Under the pieces are notes generated by a model, which worked only from the letters and a program-made list of their open reading frames with translations, did no database searches and was not told the origin of the DNA. Made by a program: the position numbers and the translations under genes. Positions 62,634-64,000 of a DNA stretch of 64,000 bases are shown here, piece after piece; positions within the stretch are counted from its first letter, which is position 1; every line of letters begins with the position of its first letter. The DNA comes from Anaerolineaceae bacterium. GTDB taxonomy: Bacteria > Chloroflexota > Anaerolineae > Aggregatilineales > Phototrophicaceae. The stretch lies in NCBI GenBank assembly GCA_028818375.1, contig JAPPOB010000005.1, positions 1-64,000 of the forward strand, read 5' to 3'.

Positions 62634-64000
62634 TTACGCGTGGCGCGCGTAGAGGTCCTCCAGTTCCGCCTGCATTCCATCCAGCGCCTCCTGCGCGGAC
62701 CGCTCCTGACTGACCGCCAGACTGGTGTAGCGGGTGAAGATGTTGCTCAACTCAACCGAGAACACCGGCGCCGGGATGGGCCCCGTGTCGGGGCGCTCGT
62801 CCGCCGTGCCGTAGAAGACGTGCCAGTTGGCAGGGCCCGTGTTGGCAAAACGCTCGGCGTTGTTCATCGATCGCCGAATCGGCGTCGTGCGCGTCGTGCC
62901 GCTGAAGAATGCCAGCAACTCCATCACCTCACGTTGCTTGCTGAAATTGGCGAAGTCCCAGGCCTGATCGATGTTCGGGCCGTCGTTCAGGAGCCAGGGG
63001 CCGCAGACGCCCAGTTGATGACGCTGCGAGGCCCAGGCCGGCCAGTACTGCACGTCGAATTCGCCCATTTCCATACCATTGGCCAGGAGGAAGCCGGTGA
63101 AGAACCCACCTGCCGGGAACATACCGATCTTGTTGTTGGTAAAGAAACCGGCCATGTTCTCACTGAAGCCAAGTTCGGCCGTTGGCGCCAAACCGTCAGC
63201 CGTCAGCGAGACGACGAATTCCAGCGCCTCGACCACGGCCGGATTGTTGGCCTACGGCTCCGGCCAGCGATAGCCGCCGCCGCGCCCCTCGGCCTTCGGT
63301 TCATCGGCATAGAAGGTGTCCCAGAACCATTCACCGCCCGGCGCCCGTTCCTCGGTCAGGATGTTGGTCTCGTTGACGAAGATCCAGGGCATCCAGCCGC
63401 CCCAGAGCCGGTTGGGCCAGGCAAAGCCGAAGGAGTCGCCGGCCTCGCCGAGGCCGGTCATGGCCTGCGCGTAGGCCACGAAGTCCTCGCGGGTCCAGGT
63501 CTCTTCCGGCACCTCCAGGCCCGCCTCGTTGAGCAGGTTGACATTGAGGAACATGTTGGCCGCGTTCCAGTCAACCATCAACTGGTAGTAGTCGCCTTCC
63601 CAGAACATGGTCTCCGACAGCACGGGGCTGATATCGGCGAAGTACTCCTTGAAATCGTCCGCGTTGTCCAGCAGACGATCCTTCAGTGGCGCCGCCAGAC
63701 CTTCACCGGCGTAGAGTTGGGTCGCCTCGGTGCAGGCGAAACCAATGTCGATTGGCGTGCCCGCCGCCAGCGAGGCCAGAATCTTGGTCGCCACTTCCTG
63801 ATGGTCCGTCCCGGTCACGCTGATAATCTCCAGGGTGACGTTCGGTCTGGCTTCACTGTAGGCCGCCAACACAGCCTCGTAATCCGAAGGCCAGGCGACC
63901 TGATAGCGCAGCGTGACGTCGTCCTGCGATGGCGCCGAGGCCAGCGACACGCTACCCGGTAAGGCGCTGGCGGCGACCCTTCGGTAACTGCCCCGCACCG
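62634..64000 (-). pseudogene. Third tandem sugar-binding protein, interrupted by an amber codon and cut by the window end
   Basis: A family-1 binding protein paralogous to copies 1 and 2 runs from the right edge (ALPGSVSLASAPSQDDVTLR) to EDLYARHA. At 63252-63254 the frame reads TAG in YRWPEP-stop-ANNPAVVEAL, where both paralogues have Gln in WP(E/A)PQANN; CAG to TAG is a single change. The same frame continues with full family sequence on both sides. The N-terminal signal is altered (RGSYRRVAASALPG) and runs out of the window, so its start is not visible. It may be a recent pseudogene, a sequencing error, or a read-through gene. Confidence 0.8.

Noticed and set aside
63252..63254. Pyrrolysine read-through at the amber codon
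   Set aside because: Nothing in the window suggests pyl genes, and the paralogues carry an ordinary glutamine one base change away.
60729..63962. Long plus-strand frames opposite the binding protein genes
   Set aside because: They mirror the paralogous minus-strand genes and have Arg/His/Val-biased composition; no start sites or domains.

Overview
The window is high-GC bacterial DNA that looks like a Chloroflexota (Anaerolineae/Caldilineae-type) chromosome or metagenome contig. This assignment is inference from gene content: many sugar and peptide ABC importers with their own binding proteins, an ArsA-like ATPase with an HSP20-like tail, a full seven-subunit Mrp antiporter, a TupA-like ATP-grasp protein, a BMP-type nucleoside importer, and tightly overlapping genes with purine-rich Shine-Dalgarno (SD) sites. 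No rRNA, tRNA, CRISPR array or insertion sequence was found. Both ends cut through genes, and the first ~115 bases hold suspicious G/C homopolymers.

Layout. 1-3.8 kb: three GT-C-type membrane glycosyltransferase-like genes (two minus, one plus). 3.8-6.6 kb: an overlapping chain: a MerB-like organomercurial lyase with an in-frame TGA exactly at the catalytic Cys159 position, an AlkZ-like winged-helix protein, and tsaD. 6.5-11.6 kb (minus): a nucleoside-type ABC importer (two permeases, double ATPase) without its binding protein. 11.8-18.4 kb: small housekeeping and repair genes (DinB-like, SRPBCC, tag, a 6PGDH-like reductase, ATP-grasp, ArsA-like, D-2-hydroxyacid dehydrogenase). 18.5-24.7 kb: murJ, xseAB, an amino-acid-type binding protein, bioY, fabI. 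25.2-30.8 kb (plus): a sugar ABC importer with a DUF4380-like protein and a glycoside hydrolase. 30.9-35.8 kb (minus): sulfatase, glpD, glpK. 36.9-38.9 kb: two tandem aldo/keto reductases. 39-44.8 kb (minus): mrpABCDEFG. 45-47.7 kb: a degenerate metallo-beta-lactamase-fold protein and a Rieske fusion. 48-55.7 kb (plus): two peptide-importer permease pairs, the second with both ATPases but with its binding protein reduced to a frameshifted remnant. 55.8-57 kb: a sarcosine-oxidase-like flavoenzyme. 57.1-64 kb (minus): a sugar importer with two permeases and three tandem Tat-type binding proteins, the last interrupted by an amber codon and by the window end.

The standout is the MerB-like gene at 3756-4436. 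Its frame continues through TGA (4212-4214) for 73 codons to a stop overlapping the next gene's start. The TGA falls at the family's catalytic cysteine, the other two catalytic residues (C92, D95) are present, and a 7-bp hairpin with a GGUC loop sits at +20 to +23 after the TGA, as expected for a bacterial SECIS. The best reading is a selenocysteine organomercurial (organometal) lyase.

Two families of palindromic intergenic repeats punctuate the operon borders. One copy lies in frame inside the 5' part of a peptide permease gene.
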